Assembly (NCBI GenBank): GCA_030710605.1
Contig: CP092863.1
Coordinates: forward strand, 56,572,507 to 56,636,506
From: Cordylochernes scorpioides
Taxonomy: Eukaryota > Arthropoda > Arachnida > Pseudoscorpiones > Chernetidae
Length of the DNA: 64,000 bases
Direction of reading: 5' to 3'
The translations under genes and the position numbers were made by a program. The notes under the pieces are model-generated. The model saw nothing but the letters and a program-made list of their open reading frames with translations. It had not been told where the DNA came from and ran no database searches. This document shows positions 54,577-64,000 of the stretch, piece after piece (the stretch's first letter is position 1; every line of letters begins with the position of its first letter).

Positions 54577-54920
54577 TCCCGGCTTCGCCCGGTTTTTACC
54601 CGAGTAAAAATTTGCCTAACGAACATTTGTTAAAACGATCCCTGCAAACATCCAATCCCTACTGAATCTATACTTGACTATACTCTCGATAATTTGATTT
54701 TTTCCGTCCCTTGAAAATACTCGATAAGTTGCATAAAATCAATATTAATTAGTCCACTCGGTAATTTGAAGTTGAAGGAATAATATCTTGACACAAACGA
54801 ACATTTGTAATTAACAGTATTAATCGAATGTACCCGGCTTCGCCCATTTTTACCAGAGTGAAGGTTTGCCTGAAGAATATTTGTTAAAACGATTCTAGAA
54901 AACATCCAATCCATCTATAT
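54577..54920 (-). mobile_element. Two Helitron-like 3' ends (family 2), worn
   Basis: GTTCCCGGCTTCGCCCGG (about 54574) and CGAATGTACCCGGCTTCGCC (about 54826) each lead into the same ~80-bp sequence (ACCCGAG/ACCAGAG, TTTGCCT, TTGTTAAAACGAT, ACATCCAATCC). Terminal CTAG is lost in both. A further fragment (TGGCTTCGCCCGTGG) lies near 54314. Confidence 0.55.
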
Positions 54921-54967
54921 ATAGATTTATAAACGTATATAAATATAAATATACAAGTATTGTTATA

Positions 54968-55420
54968 TGCTATGATGTACTAGAGCGCCATCTGTTATCA
55001 AATTATAAAACTATTTTAGAGGCGTAATATTCTTTTTAAAATAAAACAATTTCTACTGTCCTTACTGCGATGGAAAAATTAAAGGGAGGGCCTGGCTCAT
55101 CAGTGGTGAACCCTCCCAGCGGTTTCGCCAGTTAAATCTACCATACCGCTGTTATATTGCATTTTTGGAACTTCCTTTTATAGGTGACTGTTGTAAGACT
55201 CTTGTAATGGGTATTTTAGAAGAACTATGGACATAAGCTTTTAGGACAGCAGAATTAAATATAATTATAAATATATAATATGCTTCGAGCAATCGCTCTT
55301 CCGCAAATATCAAATTGTGTCTTTTATTAGAACAATAATGTTATGATGTACTAGAGCGCCATCTGTTATTAAATTATAAAACTATTTTAGAGGCGTAATA
55401 TTCTTTTTAAAATAAAACAT
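54968..55420. repeat. Direct repeat pair of foldback family B
   Basis: About 85 bp starting ATGATGTACTAGAGCGCCAT occurs at 54968-55052 and again at 55334-55418, nearly identical. The sequence after the first copy (TTTCTACTGTCCTTACTGCG) matches the internal part of the family B foldbacks at 35650 and 58373. These may be two truncated insertions or a duplication. Confidence 0.7.
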
Positions 55421-55442
55421 TTTATTATTATTTTATTAAAAT

Positions 55443-56038
55443 AAAACATTTTAAAGTGTGTCAACAACCAACTCAGCGCCACATAACGTCAACAGCATTA
55501 AAGTTTTTAAAAATATTTTGTTATATTCAATGGGGAGAAAATTTATATATATATATTTATATTATGGACAAAATAATTTTTGTAAAATATAGGTGTGAAT
55601 ATTTTGAAGATTAACAATTACGCCTATTTTATATTTTAAAATTATTTGTACTATGTGTAAAAAAAATTTTCGTATAAAAATAAATAAAAATAACAAAATA
55701 TATATAAAAGAAATGTTAAACTAATTTTTTTACTGAAAATACAAAGCGTAAAAAATGCTTTAAAAGTTGGTTAAAATAAAATATTTAAAAATATATAAAT
55801 GTAAAATTATGAAATTCGAAATAAAATATAAGTGAAAATGGGAAAATATTTTTAAAAATGATATCACACAAATGAAACATTGAAGACATTGAACAATCAA
55901 TATATATAATAACATAATACATATATATAAAATAAGCGTGTGATTGTATTTGAAATAAACTTAAACAATGTTACATAAATTTATGCTGTTGACGTTATGT
56001 GGCGCTAGGTTTGTTGTTGACACACTTTAAAATGTTTT
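55443..56038. mobile_element. 596-bp terminal-inverted-repeat (MITE-like) element
   Basis: Terminal inverted repeats of about 56 bp (55443-55498 and 55983-56038) begin AAAACATTTTAAAGTGTGTC and contain CGCCACATAACGTCAACAGC. The interior is AT-rich with no frame. Such long arms without coding sequence fit a non-autonomous DNA transposon; its superfamily cannot be assigned. Confidence 0.8.
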
Positions 56039-56160
56039 AACACCTTGATAAAGGTTGGCGTTCAACCAACTGAAATATTGGTAAAATAAATGATATTTTG
56101 ATCCAATATATGCCTTTTTAATTAAAATTTTATTTATGGATTGCTCTATTTTCAAAAAAT
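56039..56160 (+). repeat. Dispersed repeat tail with hairpin, shared with 1246-1345
   Basis: CTTGATAAAGGTTGGCG and a matching hairpin partner CAACCAACTGAAATATTGG lead into AATATATGCCTTTTTAATTA, which recurs inverted near 1246-1345. The hairpin followed by GAAA resembles the Penelope hammerhead-like arrangement loosely. Confidence 0.45.
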
Positions 56161-57739
56161 ATATTTAAATGTATATAACAATATTTATATACGTTTATAA
56201 ATCTATATATTTCATTTTTATTTAGACATTTCAATTTTAATTTAGACACATGGACATTTCTATATATTCTTTATTCAAGAGCACTTTGAAACAACTCATA
56301 AAAATATCGAATAGAGTTTTTATTATACAAAAGAAGCGCTTCAAATGGAATTTGAACTCCAATTAAACGCGCCCGTTTTTAATACTGAGGTACTCGTGCC
56401 GAGCTTCCAAAGCTCGAACTTTATGATGATAAAAAATGCTAAAATTATTTTTCAAAAAATAAAATTTCCTATTTACCTTAGTGGATAGATAATAAGGATT
56501 AAATTGATAGCAAATTTTAAAATTTATTTTCATAATTACCAAGTCATGCATAAAATTATAAAAACATGTGAAAAAGCAGAGATTTTCATAAGCTTTGCAC
56601 AAATTCTTTTATATCTAATAAATCGTTAATATTCACTGGCAATTTAGGCAAATTTACTTTGAATGTTCTTTGCAAATGTTCTTATTGCATTTACAGCAAG
56701 TCATGGTTGACATGCGGTTCTTGGCGCAAGGGCAAATATAGCACCGTTTTACTAGCTATTTTCAGAGAAAGAAAAAGCTCTAAAATTAAACCTATATATT
56801 GAAAAATCAATATATTATTAATTAAAAATTTAAATATGGATAAATAATCGAAAAACAAGTTTTAAAGGATTCCAAAAAAAAATAAAAAAAAACGTACCTG
56901 TGACGAGAGAGAGGCCAGGCAGCAAAGTGAAACTGAAACCAAAAGTGTTACGTCAGCACTCGCGACGCGCTTTTGAAGCACGCCAACAATTCTTTTATTT
57001 TTTCCTCACACCCTCCTACTGCCATTGAAGTTCAAATATGGTTTAAAATGTCGATCTGCTGAATAAGTACAGCTATGAAAATTATATATATTTTTTTTCA
57101 TTTTTAAAATTCTTATTTTCTTTTTCACTTAGTTTCATCTGATTTAATGTGAATTAACTTAATAGATGACTTTTTCAGAGTTATTTTAAACTATTTTATT
57201 TTGTATTGATAATTGTTGTTTGCGACTCTTCTATATTTAAACTGTTTTTCAATACGTCTCTTAATTTTTTAAAAAGTTATACTTGAATTATTTTGTATAT
57301 ACTTTTCAAAGTAAAATCTGCATCGCTTAATGACCTTTTTTTCTGACTAAATCCTCCTTTCTTGCTTATTTTTTTAATTAGCCTTATTTTTTCATAATTT
57401 TAATTAGCAGAAGTATAATTGATATTCAATAACTTATATAGAAGCTTTTGCATAGTTTCGTTCTGTAAGCATACCAACTTGATAAAGGTTTCCTGTTTTC
57501 CCTTTGATATTGCTTGATACGAACCTCTATTCATTTTTGAATTAGTAGATATTAGATGATAGCCATAGGTCATAGCCATTCAAAAGTTGGTTTAGGTCGT
57601 CAATCCTTTGCGAATAAATGTATATCTCCACGTTGGCACTCTCTCCCCAGATTTCTTAAATGATATCCCGTGACTTTTTGAAAAAATAAATTATGTTTTA
57701 GGTATCAAAACTACCTTTTTTTCAAAGACAGCAACGTTT
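56161..57739. other. No recognisable gene
   Basis: AT-rich. A slightly GC-richer patch near 56890-57010 shows no domain. A 79-residue minus frame at 56363-56602 has none either. Confidence 0.5.
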
Positions 57740-57779
57740 GAACGGGTACAGCTAGGTGGAGCAGATAATTAAACATAAT

Positions 57780-57895
57780 CTTGCCAAGTATAGATTCAAT
57801 AGGGATTGGATGTTTGCTATAATTGTTTTAACAAATATTTGTTAGATAAACCTTTACTCATGTAAAAACCGGGCGAAGCCGGGTACATTCGCTAG
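57780..57895 (+). mobile_element. Helitron-like 3' terminus (family 2), plus strand
   Basis: CCGGGCGAAGCCGGGTACAT then TCGCTAG and T: the hairpin and CTAG of family 2, the best-preserved copy. The preceding ~90 bp (GGATTGGATGTTTGC, TTGTTAGATAAACC) match the copies at 54577 and 54826. No 5' end found. Confidence 0.65.
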
Positions 57896-58372
57896 TCACA
57901 AATAAATAAATATATTTTCTTAGATATTCTGGTTGTAGGCCTTCATCAGCTTGGTGCAAACCTCAATAAATTGCCAAATTGGTTAATATTTTTTTTGGTA
58001 ATAGCAAAAGTCCATTTCTTCACACAGGCATTGAAGCATGCGATTCACCTTCAATCAGATATTTTTCACACAATATAAAATATAAGAAATAAATTTATTT
58101 AAACATCAATTTGTTTGTAAAAAGCTACTTTTTGTCACTTCAACGACAGCGTTGTGGTGAGGAGTACACTAAAAGATAGAGAAACTCCTGGCTTACCCTG
58201 TAGATACTCATTCACGGGAGCTAGGATTAGATCAAATATATCGATTTTGGTTTTGAAAAAATAAGCGTTTTCTTAAGGATTTAGTATCTCGCTCAGAGAG
58301 ATTTCTTTAGTATTAATTTAATCTTTTCTCTAAACCGTTGATATACCCTCTAAATATATTTTCGTAATAAAT
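57896..58372. other. No recognisable gene
   Basis: AT-rich sequence without coding signal. Confidence 0.5.
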
Positions 58373-58600
58373 TTGTAAATATGATACATTAGCGTGCCAT
58401 TTATTGTAATAAAATTAAATTATTTTTTACGCGTATTTTCTACTATTTTTATTTTCTACTAGCCTTACTGTCATAATAAAGTTATGAGAGCCCCTGGCTG
58501 ATTTATTTTATCATTGCAGTAACGGCGGTAGAAAATTATTTCATTTTGAAAAGAATAACATGCACCTCAAAAATAGTTTAAATTTGTAAATGTCTCAAAG
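58373..58600. mobile_element. Foldback element (family B), worn
   Basis: TTTTCTACTAGCCTTACTGTC at the left and TTGCAGTAACGGCGGTAGAAAA at the right are imperfect inverted partners around a GAGAGCCCCTGGCTGATT centre. The outer edge GATACATTAGCGTGCCATTT corresponds to the family edge at 54968. Confidence 0.6.
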
Positions 58601-59083
58601 AACTAAAATATATTTTTAAAATTATATTATCTATTTAAAATGAAAAAAAAGAAGAGATGACAGTGCTGGTGTGTATTTACCTTACCAAAAATGCGAATTC
58701 TCCTACTTATAAAATAGCACGATATATGCCTTCAAATATATAAGGAATATAAATTTGCATTTCTAAAATAGTACACTGCGCAAAAAGAAAACAAATGCTT
58801 TCAAAAATCAAAATATAATATCATTTTATCCTATTTACCAGATCAGGAATACCAGTTATGTCCATTTCAATATTTGTTCTAACATATAAAATATATGTAG
58901 AATTCAAATACATACAAATATAATGAACGAATTGGTATATAAAATATGAATATAAAGATATTTGAAAATTATTCCATAAAATTAAATATTCAGTAAGTTC
59001 AGCGTAAAACATATATAAAAATAAAATTTGAAAATATAATTTACAATTAAAATCAATGAATAGAATAAATGTGAATAATTATA
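58601..59083. other. AT-rich stretch without a recognisable gene
   Basis: No coding or structural signal seen. Confidence 0.5.
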
Positions 59084-59587
59084 TCTCTATATATATAAAA
59101 ATGAATGTTTGCATGTTTGTATGTCCGGTATACAAATTCGCAGTAGTTCACTAATTCAAACCAAAATTTCCATACATAGGTAAAAAATTAGGGGAAGACG
59201 ATAGGCTATTTTAAAAAATATATAAATCGATTATTAAAACTATATATTTTTAGTCAGAAAATGATGATGACGATATTGCTGTATCATGTTTGATTATCAG
59301 ATACAAAATTATATCGGGAAAAATTCCAAAAAGCAGAGACCACGGGTGAAACCAGTTCATTATTTTGTACGCAGGAACAAAATTCTAACAGAAAAACATT
59401 CATTCGAGCAGAAAACAAAAGCCAGATCATCTTTCTATAAAAATATCGCTTCTCAGACACAAAGTTTGGAGCGGGACGTTTCACAAGAGTGACATCCATG
59501 GCGCCAATTTATAATTGTAACGAATAGTATTTGAATAAAAACATTTAATCGGGTAAAACCCGGGCGTTGCCCGGGTCATTAGGCTAG
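59084..59587 (+). mobile_element. Non-autonomous Helitron (family 1), plus strand
   Basis: Starts TCTCTATATATATAAAAATG after an A and ends with hairpin CCCGGGCGTTGCCCGGG, TCATTAGG, CTAG and then T. Length 504 bp, no protein. The small open frames inside (59284-59499, both strands) have no domain. It has the clearest pair of ends of the family in this window. Confidence 0.85.
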
Positions 59588-60470
59588 TAGAATATAAATA
59601 TATTGAGTAAATAATACACAGATTCTAGCGGGTTTTCAGGGTTCATTGTTCACTAAAAGGACGGAACCAAGTGACACAAGTCTGAATGTTATAATAAGTA
59701 TATTCTTCAGGACAACAAAAATATGGGAGGCCAACTGAAACCTTTATCTGGAAAAGAGAATCCCCGACAGCCTTTAAGACTTATAATGATGGAATGTGCT
59801 AAACAGACGTGTTGCGTGTGTTGAGAAGACACTACAACAGCCCCCCCAAAAAAACTACAACGTCGTCGTGAGCAAAAACGATGAGGGCATACGATAGAAG
59901 GTTTCGATTAACGGCAACGGAAGGTTCAAGAAATGCGGCGCAAGGAAGAAACCAAGCCACAAATGAAACAATCTAAACGAGTGAACTATGGTCGCCATCA
60001 TGCGGACCACTATCGTCCAGTGATAGGTGTTTACTCATTATGAAGAAAGTCCAATAGCGTCGGAACTAACTTAATTGGACAAAGAATTAGAAAGTGGTAC
60101 AACAAACAAAGTGCACGCTAATCCTGGCGTTACGTTTCACGACGGCTGACAAGACCTTTGTAGTCTTAGAGAATAATAAGTTTGAAGATCATTCAGAAGG
60201 CAGGAAAGGGGGGTTTTCTCTGTGTGTGAAAAACAAGATTAGCAGGTGGAAAGTGTTACGACGACGTTCGAGATGGCAAAAACCGTTCACCACCTATGGA
60301 CCGGTGATTAGACGGACCAAGCAAGAAGAAGAAGCCTAGCTGGCTGGCATTGAAGCGTTTCCTAAATCGTGACCGTGGTTGACATTGTTATTGGTAATTC
60401 TCTCTGTCTGTTACTTGCTTTTTCTGGATAATGCACGATGAAAAATAATAAAGAATTGAAAAGAATTCCT
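59588..60470. other. GC-richer unassigned segment
   Basis: About 59750-60370 is GC-richer than the surroundings and purine-rich. An 81-residue plus frame (60094-60339) ends in a basic Arg/Lys-rich then Glu-rich tail, with no recognised family. It is followed near 60445 by AATAATAAAGAATTG, possibly a retroelement tail. Origin unknown. Confidence 0.35.
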
Positions 60471-62544
60471 GCTCGCACATGCGTGATCATTTAAATATCC
60501 TTGATCTATCGTGAAAATACATATTTCTCAAATCGCTCTAGCGACCATTATAAAAGCAACTTCTAATATCTTCATTTAGATAAAAATACTGGGTTTTTAT
60601 AGAATAGAATAAATTTCTAATAAATATTACTGAGAGTCAAAACGACATTTAGGTAGTTTAAATTACTTTATTTTATCCAACAGACTTGGAATGGAGTTGT
60701 AAGACGATCGGAATGTAATCTTTGTGACATTTCTAATAAATCTCGAGTTGTGGAATGTCTTACAACTGTGTCAATGACAGGTTGATAAATTCTAATATGT
60801 CCAGCAATCAACTATATTTTTTACTCAACTATTTTAAAATTAAAACATTTTTTTTCAGCTAGTGTATGTCATCTTTTACACAAGAGGTTTGAAGATATTA
60901 GATTTTTTATATAAAGAATTGGAGATTTTTTTTTTTTTGCTCCCTTTAAATCCGAAAAATAAATATGTCAATAACTTGAGACGATTAATACGTTAGAAGA
61001 AAGGTGTCGTTTCCAACGATTCACATCTTTAAAATTGTGAAATTTCATATTTATCATTGAGGAATAAATTTCTTTAATAACTTAGCAAGAAGATAAAAGT
61101 ACTGGAAGGGCTTCTTGGCTCATTAGTATTAAATTCTTCCTTAATTTTGCCATTTTTTGATCTATTAGATAGTTACATAAGCTGTATTGCAGTTCTGTTT
61201 GCCTATACAATCTGTATTTTGTGACGTCTAGTCAATCGGATAAATAAATGTATATTATCGTAATTGAACAAACAATAAAGTAATTGATGAGGTCTGGTAG
61301 CTCGGATTATCAAAATCGATAAAAGTTCCATCACACTGATAGAGGATGAGATATTTAATATTATTACGTTCATATTCTTTATAAATTTGTTTTTGAAAAC
61401 AAAATTTTAAAATAATTGGCGTCTCAATAATAATAATTTTACTTTTTTTGCAGAAAGTTGCACTATACATATGTTTTATGTTAAAATAAATTATGGCTCT
61501 CGGTAATTCATATTTATATGATATATATAAGACGAATAAGACGTATGAAAATATATTGAAAGATTAAATTAGTTATTTTTCATGTATGTTTTGAGAACAT
61601 TACTTTTTGAAAATTACCATTCTTGCTCATTTTTAAATATGTGACAATATAATAGAAACATTAGTGTTTGACCAGTGACTTGTTACTTTATAGTGTGTTA
61701 CTATGTTTAAAAATAGATTTCGTTTGTTAGATAAGTGTGGTTTTGAATCAACGCCTGTCTTACTTTTATCTTCCCTGGTCTGGGGAGTCTAACCTTTTTT
61801 GAACACCCTTGGTGGCGTGAAGCACCTTGGTACTTTTTGTTATAGTGCATTGTCTGCTTGCTACATTCATGTTTAGGCTCGAAAATCATACACTATGGTT
61901 AGTAGCCCGAAAACCATATTCTCTCTTAGTTAGGTGTGCGCTCTATTCTCTATTTAGTGTGAGGTTGGTAACCGTGTTGATGACTGAGTTTAAATTCCTT
62001 GTTCAATTAAGTCTTCAGAGATCTATTCCATCTCGTACCGTCCTCTCTTTTTCAATATCACTTCTGGTCAAATTTCAATATTCAATTCGAATTGTGTTGT
62101 TCAATCATCGATAGTGAATAATTACTTTGTTATATATATAATTGTAGGGAGAAACCTATAATATATATTGTATGAAATTTATATTTTAAAAATATACATA
62201 TGTGTTAAAAATCTGTATTTTTATATTTAATTTAAAACTATAGCAAGGGTAATTTCTCTATATTTTGGTAAAATTATTTTTTTAGATACATAAAAGAAAA
62301 TTTGTTTGATATAAAATTTCCCTATTTTTGAATAATAATTTATTCATTAGAGGCTAAATATATTATATATACATTTAATATTAATAGAATATTTAATTTT
62401 CCCAAGGAAGGATATTCTAAGGTAAAAATATTTTTCAATTTTATGTATTCTGTCCTCTCTTCTTCCAAATGGAATATTAAATATTTGCATTTTGGAATAT
62501 TTAAAAATATATTTTTGAAAGAACCATAAATATTTTTCATATAA
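60471..62544. other. AT-rich stretch without a recognisable gene
   Basis: A 95-residue plus frame at 61827-62114 is Leu/Phe-rich without a domain, and its opposite-strand overlap is equally open. Nothing supported. Confidence 0.45.
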
Positions 62545-62705
62545 ATATGTGCGTGGTTGGCTTTTCTTGATTTATCAAGAAATAAGATTGGTCAAATATC
62601 ACGGAACAAGTTAAATAAACGTTTAGTGTTTTTTGTTCCACTAGATGGCGCTCTGCCATCTAAAATTTCTAACATGAACTGTCAGGATATGCCTTTTTGT
62701 TTTTA
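62545..62705. mobile_element. Single arm of a foldback element (family A)
   Basis: TCTTGATTTATCAAGAAAT at the left corresponds to the palindrome centre of the 7345 element, followed by GGAACAAGTTAAATAAACG, CCACTAGATGGCGCTCTGCC and the family end CTGTCAGGATATGCC. It is one complete arm. Confidence 0.7.
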
Positions 62706-62879
62706 ATATCAACACTTGACCTTTTTCATTTTTATTATTTTTCATAATATATATATATTGTTACATCAACCTCACATTTATTCAAAATATTCTATGATAT
62801 TTAATATTTATTTAGAACAGAATATTTAGATTATCATCATTCCTTTTTATAGTTTCATTTCTTTTGTAATATTTATTGT

Positions 62880-63240
62880 ACATATATCTTGATTGGTTAT
62901 TGGAGGGAGAGAGGACCGAGGCTGCGGATCACGGCCTACGAGGAAGACCACGAATAAATAAACACAATAACTTTGAAAGGTAATTTATTTTTATTTACTT
63001 TTATTTATTTACATTTATTTGTTTTTGAAATGGAAACCCGCTCGGGAAACGTGTATAACACCAAGAAGGAAGAAACCAAGGTGGACGACCCTGCAAAGCT
63101 GCAACTTGGTGCAACAATATATATAATAAGCTATCAAGAATCAATAATCGAAACCAAGATTCACAAGGCCATCCAACTCCTTCTCAGAACAATATCTGCC
63201 TTATAGCCATAGAATAGAACGAATCACTAGAAGCCTTAAA
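62880..63240 (+). other. Unassigned GC-richer segment with small open frame
   Basis: A GC-richer block (62905-62950) ends near a donor-like AAAG|GTAATT (about 62980). Downstream, within the frame ending at 63206, METRSGNVYNTKKEETK starts near 63030 and gives a charged helical peptide. This could be the start of a retroelement Gag, but no further domain follows. Confidence 0.25.
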
Positions 63241-63559
63241 GCTGTGTAATTGTGTTATCAGAACAACTAACAAATAAGAACACAACTCCGCCATATCAAA
63301 CACATCTATAGGCCTGAAACATTAAATAATCCATAGTATTCCAAATCCCATGTAGCTCCTACCCGTCCCAAGACATAGGCGAGACGAATAAACCATTGGA
63401 AGAACAAGAAAAAAGTCCAATTCAGCCTTATACAAAAAATCAGAGCCCATTTTCAGAACTCGATATATTTTTGGAAAGTTAGACTTTCTCAAATTATAAA
63501 ATAAAACCAAAGTAGAAAATATAAATCCTCTAAAAATATATCCATTCTTGATACTCTGC

Positions 63560-63636
63560 TATAAAAAATCCCACCAGAAACCAGTTCACTTCAACTGTAA
63601 TATGCGGCGTAGAATTGTGAAGTTCTGGGAAAAGGT
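63560..63636 (+). promoter_or_regulatory. Possible promoter and short first coding exon
   Basis: TATAAAA (63560-63566), a CAGTTC initiator-like word (63582-63587), then ATG at 63602 encoding MRRRIVKFWEK before a donor-like AAAG|GTAAAC (63633-63639). The arrangement resembles small first exons of arthropod genes, but the TATA-to-initiator spacing (about 23) is short and no second exon is seen. Confidence 0.25.
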
Positions 63637-63644
63637 AAACGTTT

Positions 63645-64000
63645 GGTGTTAAATGCATAACGCGTTTATAATGTGATTAATAAACTACAAAATAGGCAAT
63701 ATATTTATATATATTCGTAACTATTTTTATAATACTATTATATCACGAATATTTTTGTTCCTGAATACATTATATAAATTGTAAACAATTTGATAAAAGG
63801 AAGGCCATTATTTCAAAATGTTTGGTTAATATTAAAAATAAATTCAAAATATTGCTGCTGATAAAGCCATTTTAAACAGTAAATCTTTTATTTAAACCAT
63901 AGAGTTCATATATAATAAATATTTTCGAAATAATCTTCTTATATATATAGAATAATTTTAAATAATTTAATAAATTATATTTTTATACACACCTAGAATA
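63645..64000. other. AT-rich stretch without a recognisable gene
   Basis: Nothing recognised up to the window end. Confidence 0.5.

Overview
This is an AT-rich eukaryotic window, most likely from an arthropod. That rests on BEL/Pao, Ty3/gypsy, copia, Penelope-like, mariner, Tc1 and piggyBac relics lying together, and on primer sites complementary to an insect-type initiator tRNA-Met; the species cannot be read from the sequence. I found no convincing host protein-coding gene. The window is a layered deposit of transposable elements in AT-rich sequence with no recognisable content.

Layout. Positions 1-928: 5' part of a copia-type element on the minus strand (broken gag, primer site, LTR), cut by the window edge. 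2919-3290: Helitron-like 3' end, a small perfect palindromic element and a GC-rich patch. 4480-5290: plus-strand Tc1 relic. 7345-7585: foldback element. 11566-12909: short gypsy-type LTR element keeping only gag, with a 5-bp target duplication (TSD). 14725-17143: two Penelope-like copies joined head to head. 17825-18370 and 19209-19788: two non-autonomous Helitrons. 24757-25222: long foldback element. 25341-32182: BEL/Pao-type element carrying several tandem-repeat arrays, with a deleted Ty3/gypsy element (29570-31920) inserted in its 3' LTR. 32440-33420: mariner relic. 36480-37135: minus-strand Tc1 relic. 38444-40640: mariner relic with a piggyBac relic (38981-40274) inside it.

41550-47410: decayed non-LTR retrotransposon (minus strand) split by an apparently intact 4.4-kb copia element (42305-46742) with an uninterrupted 1299-residue polyprotein and nearly identical LTRs. 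49185-54154: 5-kb LTR element with 588-bp LTRs and a largely noncoding, internally duplicated interior, next to a U2 snRNA fragment. 54577-63640: more Helitron ends, foldbacks, a 596-bp inverted-repeat element, one further full Helitron, and unassigned sequence including a weak promoter-like exon.

The genes do not form a pathway. They are separate mobile elements, most missing the catalytic part that would let them move alone. Nesting and LTR similarity give a relative order: the BEL element came before the gypsy inside it, the non-LTR relic before the copia, and the mariner before the piggyBac. The copia element (1 LTR mismatch seen in 216), the 5-kb LTR element (3 in 588) and the gag-only element (1 in 165) look youngest. 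The copia element is the only one here that looks able to be active by itself.
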